Shown: positions 35,860-45,219 of the stretch, in pieces
Position numbering within the stretch: position 1 is the first letter of the stretch
Layout of the letters: each line of letters opens with the position of its first letter
Origin: Acidobacteriota bacterium
Lineage (GTDB): Bacteria > Acidobacteriota > Terriglobia > Bryobacterales > Bryobacteraceae
Assembly: GCA_017307505.1 (NCBI GenBank)
Contig: JAFKEE010000033.1
Location: 108,197-172,196 of the forward strand
Length of the DNA: 64,000 nucleotides
Direction: 5' to 3'
Notes under the pieces: model-generated
Told to the model about the DNA's origin: nothing
Database searches by the model: none
Seen by the model: the letters and a program-made list of their open reading frames with translations, nothing else
Made by a program: the position numbers and the translations under genes

Positions 35860-37139
35860 TTCAGGGCTCCTGTCTGATAGTTCAGCGAGGCCCGCTCAGC
35901 TTGATAATCGAATTTTGCGCTCGCCTGCGCAATCTGGGCGCGCGTTACATTCAGCTGAGCCTGCGATAACTCCACGATACTGCTCAAGCCCAACTCATAG
36001 CGCGCCTGCGCCAGCTTCAGCGACTGCCCGGCCTGGTCCAGCAGCTGCGCCGTCAGTTGCAGCCGCTTATAGGCATTCACGGCCGAAAGGTAGGCCACGC
36101 GCACGTCCCGTGCGATCCGGTTCTCGATGTCCCTGCCCTGCTGGCGAGCCGCTTCCATCCGCTGCTCCGCTTCGGTCCGTCTGGCGGTGAACAGGCCGCC
36201 ATTGAAGATGGGGATCTGAACGTTGACGGCTGCCGCAGCCCAACCGGGGCTGAATCGCTCAGGCCGCACCGGAGCACCCCCGGCGTTGGCGCCCGCCGAC
36301 AGAGTCGGGTAGCGCAGAGCCTTTTCTGCCCGCACAAACCGCTCAGCCGCCTGGATCTGCAGCTTCGCCTGCCGGGCCTCCGGCCGCTGGCTCAGGGCTT
36401 CACTGATCAGAGGCGTCGAATCCGCTGGCAGTTCGCCGGGTATATCGTCTTCCTGCAGCGCATATTCCGAAGGAACGCTTTCGCCCAGCGCAGTCGACAA
36501 CTCCGCCATAGCCGCCCGCTCTTCGTTCTCGGCATTGGAGAGCAGCAGCAGCGCCTCCTCCAGGTTTACCTTTGCGAACGTCACATCAAGCTCGGAGCGC
36601 AACTTGCTCTGGGCCAAGGTGGAAGTCTGGTCCGCTACCAGTTGCCGGGCTTTCACCGTCTGCTGCGCCACGCGCAGCACCGCCTGGGAGCGCAGCGCCG
36701 TGTAGTAGCTGCGATCCACCTGCAGCAGGACACCCGCGTGCGTCGTGTTGGTCACTTCGCCCTGCGCCTGCGCCTGGAGTTGGGCGCTGGCTGTCAGGTT
36801 TCGGGTCCGGCCGAAGTCGGTGATCAACTGGCTCACCGAAACTCCGGCGCCCACATGATTGAACAGGCTGGGCGCATTCAGCGCTCCGGCGAAAATCCGG
36901 GCCGTGTCGTCGTTGACCATAGCCCCCGTCACATTACTTTCGACGATCGGGAACAGCCGCGAGCGAACTTCCTTCGGCACTTCCAGCGAGGCCTTCTCCA
37001 AAGCCTTGGCGGACTGCAGGGAAGGATGGTTCTTCAGCGCCAGTTCCTCCGCCTCGCGCAGACTGAGCTTGCGCGGAGGATCGCCCGGAGCCCCCATCAG
37101 AAGTGCGGGCAACAGCAGCGGCAGGATGCGCTTAAGCAT
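35856..37139 (-). CDS. TolC-family outer-membrane efflux protein
   Basis: A 427-residue outer-membrane factor with a signal peptide. The two structural repeats of the TolC family are visible as long amphipathic helices (SLREAEELALKNHPSLQSAK; LSEALSQRP-type EARQAKLQIQAAERFVRA; LKLAQARYELGLSSIVELSQ). It forms the outer-membrane channel of the tripartite pump whose inner-membrane and adaptor genes overlap it. It overlaps the RND gene by 8 nt upstream and the VWFA gene by 4 nt downstream. Confidence 0.9.
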   Translation of the reverse strand: MLKRILPLLLPALLMGAPGDPPRKLSLREAEELALKNHPSLQSAKALEKASLEVPKEVRSRLFPIVESNVTGAMVNDDTARIFAGALNAPSLFNHVGAGVSVSQLITDFGRTRNLTASAQLQAQAQGEVTNTTHAGVLLQVDRSYYTALRSQAVLRVAQQTVKARQLVADQTSTLAQSKLRSELDVTFAKVNLEEALLLLSNAENEERAAMAELSTALGESVPSEYALQEDDIPGELPADSTPLISEALSQRPEARQAKLQIQAAERFVRAEKALRYPTLSAGANAGGAPVRPERFSPGWAAAAVNVQIPIFNGGLFTARRTEAEQRMEAARQQGRDIENRIARDVRVAYLSAVNAYKRLQLTAQLLDQAGQSLKLAQARYELGLSSIVELSQAQLNVTRAQIAQASAKFDYQAERASLNYQTGALK

Positions 37140-40100
37140 GCTGCACCTCCTGGCGGTCCCGGCCGCGGTACCACAGGTAGTAACCGGCGGGCACCAGGAA
37201 GACGGTCAACAGAACAGACAGTGTCAGACCTCCAATGATGGCCCGCGCCAGCGGCGCATACGCCTCACTGCCGGCGCCCAGTTTCAGGGCCATCGGCATC
37301 AGGCCGATGATTGTGGCCAGCGATGTCATCAGCACAGGCCGCAGTCGCACTCGGCAGGCCAGAGCCACCGCGGAACGCACATCCATGCCCTCGTGCCGCA
37401 GATGGCGCGTGAATTCGACAATCAGGATGCTGTTCGACACGGCAATGCCCACCAGCATCACCACGCCCATCAACGACATGACGTTGAGAGTGGTGCCCGT
37501 GGCCACCAGGGTGATCAGTACGCCGGCCAGGCCGGGCGGCACGGCCAGCAGAATGATGAGAGGATCGACGAACGACTGGAACTGAGCCACCAGGATCAGG
37601 TACAGCAGCATCACGGCCAGCAGCAGGCCGATCGAGAAGCTGCGGAACGAAGCTCGCATGCCTTGCACCATGCCACGCAAGGTCACCGCCACGCCCTTCG
37701 GAATCGTGCTGCCGGCAATGATTCCGTCGATGGAATCAGCCAGCTTGCCCAGATCCTCGTTCAGCGGCCGGACATAAACATCGATGACGCGGCGCAGTTG
37801 GAAATGGTCCACTTCCGTCGGCGAATCCACGCGCTTGGTTGAGCTGATGGTTTCCAACCGGGCCGGATTCTTCTGTCCGGGTCCGCGCAGCGGAATCGCT
37901 TTCAGGTCCGCCAGCGACTTCACCTGGTTCTCACCATACTGAACGGTAAGCAGGTAGTCGTTCCCCGATTTCGGGTCGATCCAGAACGTCGGCGCGATCA
38001 TCGCATTGGAAGTCAGCGCCGTGATCACGTTGCCTACGACTTCCCGCTGATCCAGACCCAGCTGGGCGGCGCGCACGCGATCAACATCCAGCTGCAACGC
38101 CGGATAATCGAGATCCTGCGGGATGTACAGGTCGGCCACCCCCGGCAGCTTGCGGATCTTTGCCGCCAGGTCCGTGGCGGTAGCGTACGAGTGCTCCAGG
38201 TTGGTGCCGTCCACCTGCACATCGATGGGAGCCGGCAGTCCGAGATTCAGCACCGCGTCCACGAGACCACCTGACTGGAAGTAGGCCGTGACGTCAGGCA
38301 TCTCTTCGGCCAGCTTCTCCTTCACCCGGGCCATGTACTCGAAACTGTTCACCTTGTGGTCTTCTTTCAGACTCACCTGCACGAACGCTGTATGCATACC
38401 GGCGTTCGGTGTATACACCGCCGAGAAGTCATAGTTGATGCCGATGTTGGAGACAATCAGGTCCAGCTCCTCGGGCGGAACAACCTTGCGAACGATGTCT
38501 TCGACAGCAGCGATCCTTGACTCCGTGCGTTGGATGCGGGTCCCCGAAGGCAACTTGATGTTCATCAGGAACTGGCCCGCGTCCGTACGGGGGAAGAACG
38601 ACATGCCCATCATGGGCCACACCGCAAGGCTGATAGCGAAGAAAGCACCGAATCCGGCCAGCACCCGGATGGGACGGTCCAGCACTCGCGAAACCATGCC
38701 GTCGTACGACTTCAGCATTTTCTCAAAGCGGGCATTGAACCCAGCGTTGAATCTGGCGAAGAAGCCAGTCCCGGCACTCTGGGAATGGCCGTGGATAAAG
38801 CGCGCGCAGAAGAGCGGCACAACCGTCAGGGCCACAACGTACGACGCCAGGAGGGAGATCACCACCGTCAAAGCCAGCGCCGAGAACAGGAACTTGCTGA
38901 CGCCATACAGCAGCGTCACCGGGAAAAACACCACCGCCGTCGTCAGCGTGGCGGCCAGCACAGGCAATGCCACTTCGCGGCCGCCCTTCTCCGCCGCCAC
39001 CTCCGGACTCTCTCCTAACTCCAGGTGCCGGTAAATGTTCTCCAGCACCACAACCGAGTTGTCGATCAGACGGGAGAAGGCCAGCGCCAGGCCGCCCAGC
39101 ACCATGCTGTTTACGGAACTGCCGCCCAGCGCGAGGATTACGAAGGTCGCCAGCGCCGAAAGCGGAATGGAAAAGAACACGGCCGTCGTCGCCCGCATGC
39201 TGCCCAGAAAGAGCAGAATCATCAGCGAAGTCAGAAACAGTCCGATCGCCCCTTCGTGCAGCAGTGTCTCGATGGCCGTTTTCACGAAAACCGACTGATC
39301 GAACACCACCTTGCTGGTCAGCTGCGCCGGGACGTCCACCAGTTTCTTCAGCGCCTCGCGCATTCCGTCAACCACGGCGATCGTGTTCGTGTCGCCGCCC
39401 TGTTTCAGCACCGGCACATAGACGGATCTCTGCCCGTCCACACGAACCACATTCGTCTGGATCTGCTGCGCGTCCTTCGCCGTGCCGATGTCCACCACCC
39501 GGACAGGCGTCAGCCCTTCCATCTTTACCGGCAACTGGTTGATGTCATCCAGCGAGCGCAACTGGGAATTCGTATAGATGTTGTAGTCCAGATGGCCCAC
39601 CTGGACGTCACCGGCCGGCAGGATCAGGTTGCCCAGGTTGATGGCCCGTACGACATCCATGAGGCTGAGTTGGTGGGCCTCCAGCCGGTACGGATCGGCG
39701 TAAACCATGATTTGGCGCAGGCTGCCGCCAAAGGGCTGGGGCACCGATGCGCCGGGCACGTTCGCAATCTGGTTACGCACCTGGAACTGAGCCAGGTCGC
39801 GCATCGCCGTCTCCTGGATTCCTTCACCCTTGAAGGTCACCAGGCAGACCGGTAGGCTCGACGCGTCGAACTTCAAAACGATGGGCGGCAGGGTGCCTGG
39901 CGGCAATCGCCGCAAGTTCGCCATGGCCAGGTTACTGATCGAGGTCACCGCGGAGTCGGCATTCGAGCCGGGCTGGAAGTAGATCTTGATGATGCTTACC
40001 CCAGGGAGCGATCGCGACTCAATGTGCTCCAGCCCGCTGGCCAGTGTGAAAAACCGCTCAAATCGGCTCGTGATGTCGGTTTCGATCTGCTCCGGCGGCA

Positions 40101-40254
40101 TGCCGGAGTAATAGGTCGCCACCACCACCACAGGAATGTTCATCGAGGGGAACATGTCCACGGGCATCTTGGACAGAGTGTTTACCCCGAGGATCAGGAT
40201 CGTCAGGCAGACAACGACAATGAAGTACGGCGTCTTGATCGCAAAGCGGGACAC
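37132..40254 (-). CDS. RND-family efflux pump, inner-membrane subunit
   Basis: A 1040-residue AcrB/HAE-type transporter with 12 transmembrane helices in two halves and large periplasmic porter domains (MPVDMFPSMNIPVVVVATYY; SFFPRTDAGQFLMNIKLPSG; LMGVVMLVGIAVSNSILIVE). In TM4 the usual Asp-Asp proton relay appears as FSRLIDNSVVVLENI, so one Asp is replaced by Asn. Start is GTG 40254, overlapping the adaptor stop by one base (TAGTG). It exports hydrophobic compounds with the adjacent adaptor and TolC proteins. Substrate is unknown. Confidence 0.93.
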   Translation of the reverse strand: MSRFAIKTPYFIVVVCLTILILGVNTLSKMPVDMFPSMNIPVVVVATYYSGMPPEQIETDITSRFERFFTLASGLEHIESRSLPGVSIIKIYFQPGSNADSAVTSISNLAMANLRRLPPGTLPPIVLKFDASSLPVCLVTFKGEGIQETAMRDLAQFQVRNQIANVPGASVPQPFGGSLRQIMVYADPYRLEAHQLSLMDVVRAINLGNLILPAGDVQVGHLDYNIYTNSQLRSLDDINQLPVKMEGLTPVRVVDIGTAKDAQQIQTNVVRVDGQRSVYVPVLKQGGDTNTIAVVDGMREALKKLVDVPAQLTSKVVFDQSVFVKTAIETLLHEGAIGLFLTSLMILLFLGSMRATTAVFFSIPLSALATFVILALGGSSVNSMVLGGLALAFSRLIDNSVVVLENIYRHLELGESPEVAAEKGGREVALPVLAATLTTAVVFFPVTLLYGVSKFLFSALALTVVISLLASYVVALTVVPLFCARFIHGHSQSAGTGFFARFNAGFNARFEKMLKSYDGMVSRVLDRPIRVLAGFGAFFAISLAVWPMMGMSFFPRTDAGQFLMNIKLPSGTRIQRTESRIAAVEDIVRKVVPPEELDLIVSNIGINYDFSAVYTPNAGMHTAFVQVSLKEDHKVNSFEYMARVKEKLAEEMPDVTAYFQSGGLVDAVLNLGLPAPIDVQVDGTNLEHSYATATDLAAKIRKLPGVADLYIPQDLDYPALQLDVDRVRAAQLGLDQREVVGNVITALTSNAMIAPTFWIDPKSGNDYLLTVQYGENQVKSLADLKAIPLRGPGQKNPARLETISSTKRVDSPTEVDHFQLRRVIDVYVRPLNEDLGKLADSIDGIIAGSTIPKGVAVTLRGMVQGMRASFRSFSIGLLLAVMLLYLILVAQFQSFVDPLIILLAVPPGLAGVLITLVATGTTLNVMSLMGVVMLVGIAVSNSILIVEFTRHLRHEGMDVRSAVALACRVRLRPVLMTSLATIIGLMPMALKLGAGSEAYAPLARAIIGGLTLSVLLTVFLVPAGYYLWYRGRDRQEVQHA

Positions 40255-41468
40255 TACTCGGCGCCCCCTTCCACCTTCGGCTTCACCGTCTGGCCTGCGG
40301 TCAGCTGACCCGCGTTGCTGATAATTACCATGTCTCCGGGCTCCAGCCCCTTCCTCACCTCGGACAGCAGGGCCGTCTCAATCCCCGTTTCGACCTTGCG
40401 GATCGCCACTTTTCCGGAGGCATCGACGACATAGACACTACGTGCCCCGTCCCGTTCCTTGAGGGCCGACACAGGCACCGCCAGCGCGTCCTTGCTTGCG
40501 GCCAGGGTCAGGTCCACTTCCGCGAACATGCCGGGAATCAGCTCACCGGTCGAATTGGGCACATCCACTTCCGTCTCCATGGTTCGCGTCGCCGAATCCA
40601 CCTTGTCCGAAGTCCGCGCGATGACTCCGCGGAACGCCTTCTGCAAGGTGGGGATGCGCACGTCCAATGAAGCGCCCTTGCGCATGAGACCGGCGGCCGA
40701 CTCCGGTACCGGCATCACCAGCCTCAGCAACTGATTCTGAGAGAGCCGCACGATTGGCATCGCCTGGAGATGGCTCGCCGTGCCGGCCTGGATCATCGAA
40801 CCGTTATCGGCAAATCGTTTCGTCACCACTCCGGTGAATGGAGCCGACACCCGCGCATAACTCATCAATGTCCGCAGCTTCGTCTGCTCGGCTTCCGCGA
40901 CCTTGATCTGCTCCTGCGAGGCGGAGAGGGCCGACTTCGCCGCCGCCACCTGCGCCGCCGCCATCAGGTCCCGGCCTTGCGCGTCGTCGATCTCCTGCTG
41001 CGCCACCAGGCCCGGCTGCGACTTCAGCACGCTGGCCAGCCGTGTATAGGTCAGATGCGTCATCTGGTACGCCGATTCCGCCCGGCGAAGCTCGTCCTGG
41101 GCCCGGGCAAGCTCGGCCCTGTTTCGCTGGATCGAGGCCGCCGCCCGCACCAGGTCGTCCTGCATTTCGGGCACTTCCAGCACCGCCAGCAGTTGTCCCT
41201 GCGACACATGATCGCCGACATCGACGTACATCTTCTGTACGTAGCCTGCCACCTTGGCCATCACTTCCACTTCCTGGAATGGAATCAGTTCGGCCGTTAC
41301 AGTCATGGTCTTCGCCAGGTCATGGCGCGAGACTTTGGCCACGCCTACCGTGGCCACCTTTTCCGGTTCCACCGAGGCAGCCACGGCCCGCGGCCGCATA
41401 GCCAGATAGCCCACTAGACAGCCACCCGCCACCACCGCGGCGAGCAGGGGATACAGTCGTCGCTTCAT
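40254..41468 (-). CDS. RND efflux periplasmic adaptor
   Basis: A 404-residue membrane-fusion protein of the HlyD/AcrA family. N-terminal membrane anchor (LYPLLAAVVAGGCLVGYL), biotinyl-lipoyl half (EVEVMAKVAGYVQKMYVDVG), a long alpha-hairpin (about 110-215), second lipoyl half (RVSAPFTGVVTKRFADNGSM) and beta-barrel (IPGMFAEVDLTL). It bridges the inner-membrane pump and TolC. The ATG at 41468 overlaps the preceding RraA-like stop as ATGA, so its translation is coupled to that gene. Confidence 0.92.
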   Translation of the reverse strand: MKRRLYPLLAAVVAGGCLVGYLAMRPRAVAASVEPEKVATVGVAKVSRHDLAKTMTVTAELIPFQEVEVMAKVAGYVQKMYVDVGDHVSQGQLLAVLEVPEMQDDLVRAAASIQRNRAELARAQDELRRAESAYQMTHLTYTRLASVLKSQPGLVAQQEIDDAQGRDLMAAAQVAAAKSALSASQEQIKVAEAEQTKLRTLMSYARVSAPFTGVVTKRFADNGSMIQAGTASHLQAMPIVRLSQNQLLRLVMPVPESAAGLMRKGASLDVRIPTLQKAFRGVIARTSDKVDSATRTMETEVDVPNSTGELIPGMFAEVDLTLAASKDALAVPVSALKERDGARSVYVVDASGKVAIRKVETGIETALLSEVRKGLEPGDMVIISNAGQLTAGQTVKPKVEGGAE

Positions 41469-42175
41469 TGCACTTTCTCCAGTTCGGTTATCTCTGCCTT
41501 CAGGTGGTCGAACGAGAACCTGCCGTCGCGGCAAAGATCGATAATCCTGACCAGCCTCTGTTCACGCTCCCGCGCCACGCGCAGGATGTCCTCGATGTGC
41601 TCCACGGGGACGGATAGCATTCCGTGAACATCAGCAAACACGAGATCGCCGGGTTTTACCCTCAGCCCCAGAATCTCCACTTCCACGCCGTACTCCACCA
41701 TGTGCGCGTAAGCGTGCGACATCGTCACATGGCACGAAAACGCCGGAAAGCTCATGGCGGCCAACGAGGGAATATTGCGCACCGCGCCGTTCGTCACGAC
41801 GCCGCAACACTGCAGGGAGCGCAGGACCTCGGCGTGCATCTGGCTCAGCACCGCACCCTGGCCCGGTTCCTGATCGATGTCTTCGATGACCGCAATGCGC
41901 GGCAACGGCCGGTCCTGCAGGTTCCTCCACCATTCGGTCAGATCCAGGTGCGAGGTGCCACGGATCGGCGGATCGGCGCAACGCACCTTGCTTGTCACGG
42001 CATAGCCGGCAATGGCGGGAAATCCTCCGGTGACGCAGCTCAACCCGGGTCGGGTGTAGCCTTCGTTACGGAGACGCAGCTTCAGGACTTCGATGGCATT
42101 GGCGATTTTGCAGGTGTCGAACCCTTGCAGCTCGCTCAAATGACAGGCCGGATCTTTTGACAGGGGATGAACCAC
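41465..42175 (-). CDS. RraA-family protein (HMG aldolase-like)
   Basis: A 236-residue RraA-fold protein. The family signature is seen in GVVTNGAVRNIPSLAAM and KPGDLVFADVHGMLSVP, with the Gly-x-x-Arg-Asp-equivalent residues at the subunit interface. Homologues act as HMG/oxaloacetate aldolases or as RNase E inhibitors, and this one resembles the metabolic branch more than E. coli RraA. GTG 42175 is the start, with only a weak ribosome site. It heads an operon with the RND pump genes by a 4-nt overlap, an unusual pairing that may reflect read-through rather than shared function. Confidence 0.82.
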   Translation of the reverse strand: MVHPLSKDPACHLSELQGFDTCKIANAIEVLKLRLRNEGYTRPGLSCVTGGFPAIAGYAVTSKVRCADPPIRGTSHLDLTEWWRNLQDRPLPRIAVIEDIDQEPGQGAVLSQMHAEVLRSLQCCGVVTNGAVRNIPSLAAMSFPAFSCHVTMSHAYAHMVEYGVEVEILGLRVKPGDLVFADVHGMLSVPVEHIEDILRVAREREQRLVRIIDLCRDGRFSFDHLKAEITELEKVQ

Positions 42176-42249
42176 ATCTTCAAGCCTACGGAGATCCTCT
42201 TTATAGAACGATCCGGCTCCGGCTGTATTTTAGTCCGCTCGCGGACAGG

Positions 42250-42900
42250 TCAGGTCACAATTCCCTTGCGCACCGCATAGAGGATCAGCTCGGGCACGGA
42301 ATGCAGGTTCAGCTTCTGCAGAATGCGCGTTCTGTGGGTTTCCACGGTGTGCAGGCTCAGGTTCAGGAGGGAAGAGATCTCTTTATTCGCCTTTCCTTCG
42401 GCGATCAATTGGAGAACCTCCCGCTCCCGGTTGGTCAGCAGTTCGTAACTGTCGTCGGTCCCTTTCACCCGCATCTGCCGGACATAGTCCTCCAGCAGCA
42501 CCCGTCCCACCGACGGGCTGAAAAAGGACTCGCCAGCGTGTACCGACCGTACCGCCCGGATCAGATCAACCTCGGCTGAATCCTTCAGCAGGTAGGCTTT
42601 CGCGCCCACTTGCAGCGCCCGCATCACATAGCCCTCGTCTGAGTGCATGCTCAGAATCACTACAGCCACCTTGGGATTCCGCGCCACAATCTGGCGCGCC
42701 GCGTCGATTCCATTCAGTTGCGGCATGGCAATGTCCAGCACAGCCACATCCGGCACGAGTTGCTCCGCCAGATCCACCGCCTGCCGTCCGTTCTCTGCCT
42801 CCCCCACCACTTCCAGGTCGGGCTGCCGCTCGAGCAGCAGCTTCAACCCGGAACGGATCACTGTATGGTCGTCTGCCAATATGATTCGAATCTTGCTCAT
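42250..42900 (-). CDS. NarL/LuxR-type response regulator
   Basis: A 216-residue two-domain response regulator. Receiver with acidic pocket ADD, phospho-acceptor Asp in VAVLDIAMPQLNG, switch LSMHSDEGYV and Lys in AYLLKDS. The C-terminal LuxR helix-turn-helix reads LTNREREVLQLIAEGKANKE and LHTVETHRTRILQKL. It overlaps the histidine kinase stop by 4 nt and is certainly its partner. It is a close paralogue of the orphan regulator at 48476. A palindrome upstream of the kinase gene may be its binding site. Confidence 0.93.
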   Translation of the reverse strand: MSKIRIILADDHTVIRSGLKLLLERQPDLEVVGEAENGRQAVDLAEQLVPDVAVLDIAMPQLNGIDAARQIVARNPKVAVVILSMHSDEGYVMRALQVGAKAYLLKDSAEVDLIRAVRSVHAGESFFSPSVGRVLLEDYVRQMRVKGTDDSYELLTNREREVLQLIAEGKANKEISSLLNLSLHTVETHRTRILQKLNLHSVPELILYAVRKGIVT

Positions 42901-44261
42901 GCAGCCTTCCCCGCCGGCACCGGCGGCAACTCTATCCGCAGCACAACACCCTGTCCGACACCCGACTCCACTTCCATCTGACCATTGAGGTGGGCAATGC
43001 GTTCCTGCATCCCCAACAACCCCATACCCTTTGTGGTGTCGGGGTCAAATCCCCTTCCGTCATCCTGGATCAGCACCAGAAGCCGTCTCGCCTCCGCCCG
43101 CACCAGAATGGAAACGTTCTTCGCTTGCGAGTGCCGAGCCGCATTGTTGAGAGCCTCCTGGACAACCCGGTAGATCGTCGTGCGGTACTCGTCCGGCAAT
43201 TCCAGATTGTAGTCTTCCGCGAGCACCGCCACCTCCATCCCGCTGCGGCGGGCCGTCTCCCGCGCCTGCCAGCGCAGAGCGGCAATCAGCCCCAGATCGT
43301 CCAGCATGGAGGGGCGGAGCAGAAGGCTCAGATTGCGGATGGAGGAAAGAGTAGATTCGGCCGAGCGTTTGATCGAGGCCATGCGCTCTTTCAATGAGGG
43401 TTGGTGGTCCTGGATCTCCGCCGAGGCGTTCGCTACGTCCACCAGCAGCCCGGACAGCGCCTGTCCAGCCTCGTCGTGCAACTCGCGCGAGATCCTCCGC
43501 CGTTCCTCTTCTTGAATCTCCAGCAGACGAGTGGACAATGCTTCCAGTTGCGCTCGATCGGCAATGGACGCTTCATATCTTTGCGATGCCGCGCGTTCCA
43601 GCCGCATGAAATAGTGCAGCGTAATGCCGGCCAGCGCGGCGCCGATCAGCAGGGCAAGCACCACCACCATCGCCAGGCGTTGTTGCAGCAAGTGGATCAG
43701 CGACGCGGAGTGGTCAATCGCTGACCGCAAGTCCAGTTCATTCGCCCGCCGCAGTTCGTCGCACAGGTGGAGGAATTCGTCGCGCCGCGGACTCAACTGC
43801 TCCGCCAGCAGATCGTAGCCATCCACTTCCCGTTTCGTATCGTGCCAGCCCAGGGCTGGTTCGGCCACGTGCCAGTAGGCTTCCAGGGAGAGCTTGAGTT
43901 GCTGAAAAGCGGGCCTCTGCGCCTCGGGACTCACGGCACTATACGCCTTGACGGCGCTTAATGCCCGGTTCCACGCCTCCACCGCGTCCTGCCGGTGCAC
44001 CTGCGGCGCCTTGGGTTCGCGGTCCAGCAGGAAATCACGCACACGGCTCGTCGAAGTATAGGCATTCTGGCGGATCAGTTCGAGAGCGTCGCTCCTCTTT
44101 ACGAAATCGCGGGTGCTCTCATCGTCCGTCGTGGCCACCTTGCGCAAAGCGTGCAGCGAGTAGAATCCCGCGAAGCCCAACAGACAGAGAAGCCCCAGGA
44201 AGCCCGCCATTAATACCAGGCGGACACCGGAGAGCAGCGGCGGTTTGGAGCGGGGATTCAT
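42897..44261 (-). CDS. Membrane sensor histidine kinase (HisKA_3, NarX/DesK-like)
   Basis: A 454-residue sensor kinase: TM1 at about 12-33, a helical periplasmic sensor of about 155 residues without cysteines or obvious ligand motif, and TM2 at about 190-213 (LAMVVVLALLIGAALAGITL). A short cytoplasmic coiled coil follows, then the HisKA_3 dimerisation helix with the phospho-acceptor in RRISRELHDEAGQALSG, and HATPase_c (VQEALNNAARHS; DDGRGFDPDTTKGMGLLGMQ). It signals to the downstream NarL-type regulator. The stimulus is unknown. Neighbouring envelope genes suggest envelope or efflux stress. Confidence 0.92.
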   Translation of the reverse strand: MNPRSKPPLLSGVRLVLMAGFLGLLCLLGFAGFYSLHALRKVATTDDESTRDFVKRSDALELIRQNAYTSTSRVRDFLLDREPKAPQVHRQDAVEAWNRALSAVKAYSAVSPEAQRPAFQQLKLSLEAYWHVAEPALGWHDTKREVDGYDLLAEQLSPRRDEFLHLCDELRRANELDLRSAIDHSASLIHLLQQRLAMVVVLALLIGAALAGITLHYFMRLERAASQRYEASIADRAQLEALSTRLLEIQEEERRRISRELHDEAGQALSGLLVDVANASAEIQDHQPSLKERMASIKRSAESTLSSIRNLSLLLRPSMLDDLGLIAALRWQARETARRSGMEVAVLAEDYNLELPDEYRTTIYRVVQEALNNAARHSQAKNVSILVRAEARRLLVLIQDDGRGFDPDTTKGMGLLGMQERIAHLNGQMEVESGVGQGVVLRIELPPVPAGKAA

Positions 44262-44331
44262 CGGCAGTAGCAGGATTAATCCTCCAGGCCCTCCCCTCTA
44301 TTCAAGCATCCCGGGCAGGTGCTGGCGCTGT

Positions 44332-44353
44332 CTATACAGTCGAAACCGTATAG
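44332..44353. promoter_or_regulatory. Palindrome CTATAC-N10-GTATAG upstream of the kinase gene
   Basis: CTATAC (44332-44337) and GTATAG (44348-44353) are inverted with a 10-nt spacer, about 70 nt upstream of the histidine kinase start. A further GTATAG lies at 44371-44376. This is a plausible dimer-binding site for the encoded NarL-type regulator, or overlapping -10 elements. Confidence 0.4.
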
Positions 44354-44399
44354 CCCACCCTCCGCTGATTGTATAGGATTGAGCCTGGAGGAGTTAACT

Positions 44400-45215
44400 C
44401 TACTTGCCGGCCTTGCGGATGTAGATCGAGCCGTTGAAATTGCTGAACTGAATCTCCGGTCCGCCGCCATTGATCGTGCCGTACATCGACTGGTCCAGCT
44501 TCACCCGGTACTTCCCCTTTTCACTCCGCGCACCTTCCGTCGTAGCCTTGGGCGCGGCCGTCACCGCCACATCGAAGTCGCTATAGACTTCGCCGCGCTG
44601 GGTCTTCAACTTCACATTCGCCTTGAGGCTCGCAGGGAAGGTCACATCGATGTCCCCATTCATGGAACTGAACGACATCGGCTTCTGCGGGTCCACCTGG
44701 TTGAGCACAACCTTGAGCTTCTCGTTCAGCGCGTGAGCTACCACGGAACCCGAAATCCCCGTGAGCGTCACCGGACCATTGATGTTGCTCACCTCCACGT
44801 CGCCCTGCACACCCTCGACGGTAATCTCTCCGTCATTGGTGGACTTTAGCTTCAGGGAGGTCCGAACCGGCACCTGGATCTCAATATCAATCGCCCGGTG
44901 CATCGAGGATGCTCCGATGCGCACGACATTGTTGTCTTCCTCAGCCTCCAGTCCGGTGGAGTTGATTGTGATGCGGCGCATCCCATCTTTCCTGGCCGTG
45001 TCCGAGGCCTTCTCCTGCCGGGACTTGGCCTCGACAAGAATGTCCTTCCCCGAGTAGCCCTTCACATGAATACTGCCCGTCAGCAGCGAGGCCTGCAGCG
45101 TCGCCGGCCGCGACGGGTCGCTCAACGGCACCGTTAGCTTGTCCTGTCCCTGCGCCGGCAGGGCCATCGCCGCTACCGTCAATGCACAAACCCACATGGT
45201 CTTCGTCATTGCCAT
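44400..45215 (-). CDS. Exported DUF4097 beta-helix protein
   Basis: A 271-residue exported protein with a signal peptide (WVCALTVAAMALPAQG). Repeated short strands of the DUF4097 type form a beta-helix (LKLKSTNDGEITVEGVQGDV; VSNINGPVTLTGISGSVV; FSSMNGDIDVTFPASLKANV; IQFSNFNGSIYIRK). ATG 45215 is preferred (AGTAGG upstream). A longer frame overlaps the previous gene. Homologues such as LiaX-type proteins monitor envelope stress. It lies 4 nt after another DUF4097 gene, at the end of the ECF sigma operon. Confidence 0.85.
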   Translation of the reverse strand: MAMTKTMWVCALTVAAMALPAQGQDKLTVPLSDPSRPATLQASLLTGSIHVKGYSGKDILVEAKSRQEKASDTARKDGMRRITINSTGLEAEEDNNVVRIGASSMHRAIDIEIQVPVRTSLKLKSTNDGEITVEGVQGDVEVSNINGPVTLTGISGSVVAHALNEKLKVVLNQVDPQKPMSFSSMNGDIDVTFPASLKANVKLKTQRGEVYSDFDVAVTAAPKATTEGARSEKGKYRVKLDQSMYGTINGGGPEIQFSNFNGSIYIRKAGK

Positions 45216-45219
45216 ATAC

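Noticed and set aside
36057..37238. 393-codon plus-strand frame opposite the TolC gene
   Set aside because: His/Arg/Gln-rich antisense translation of a clear TolC-family gene.
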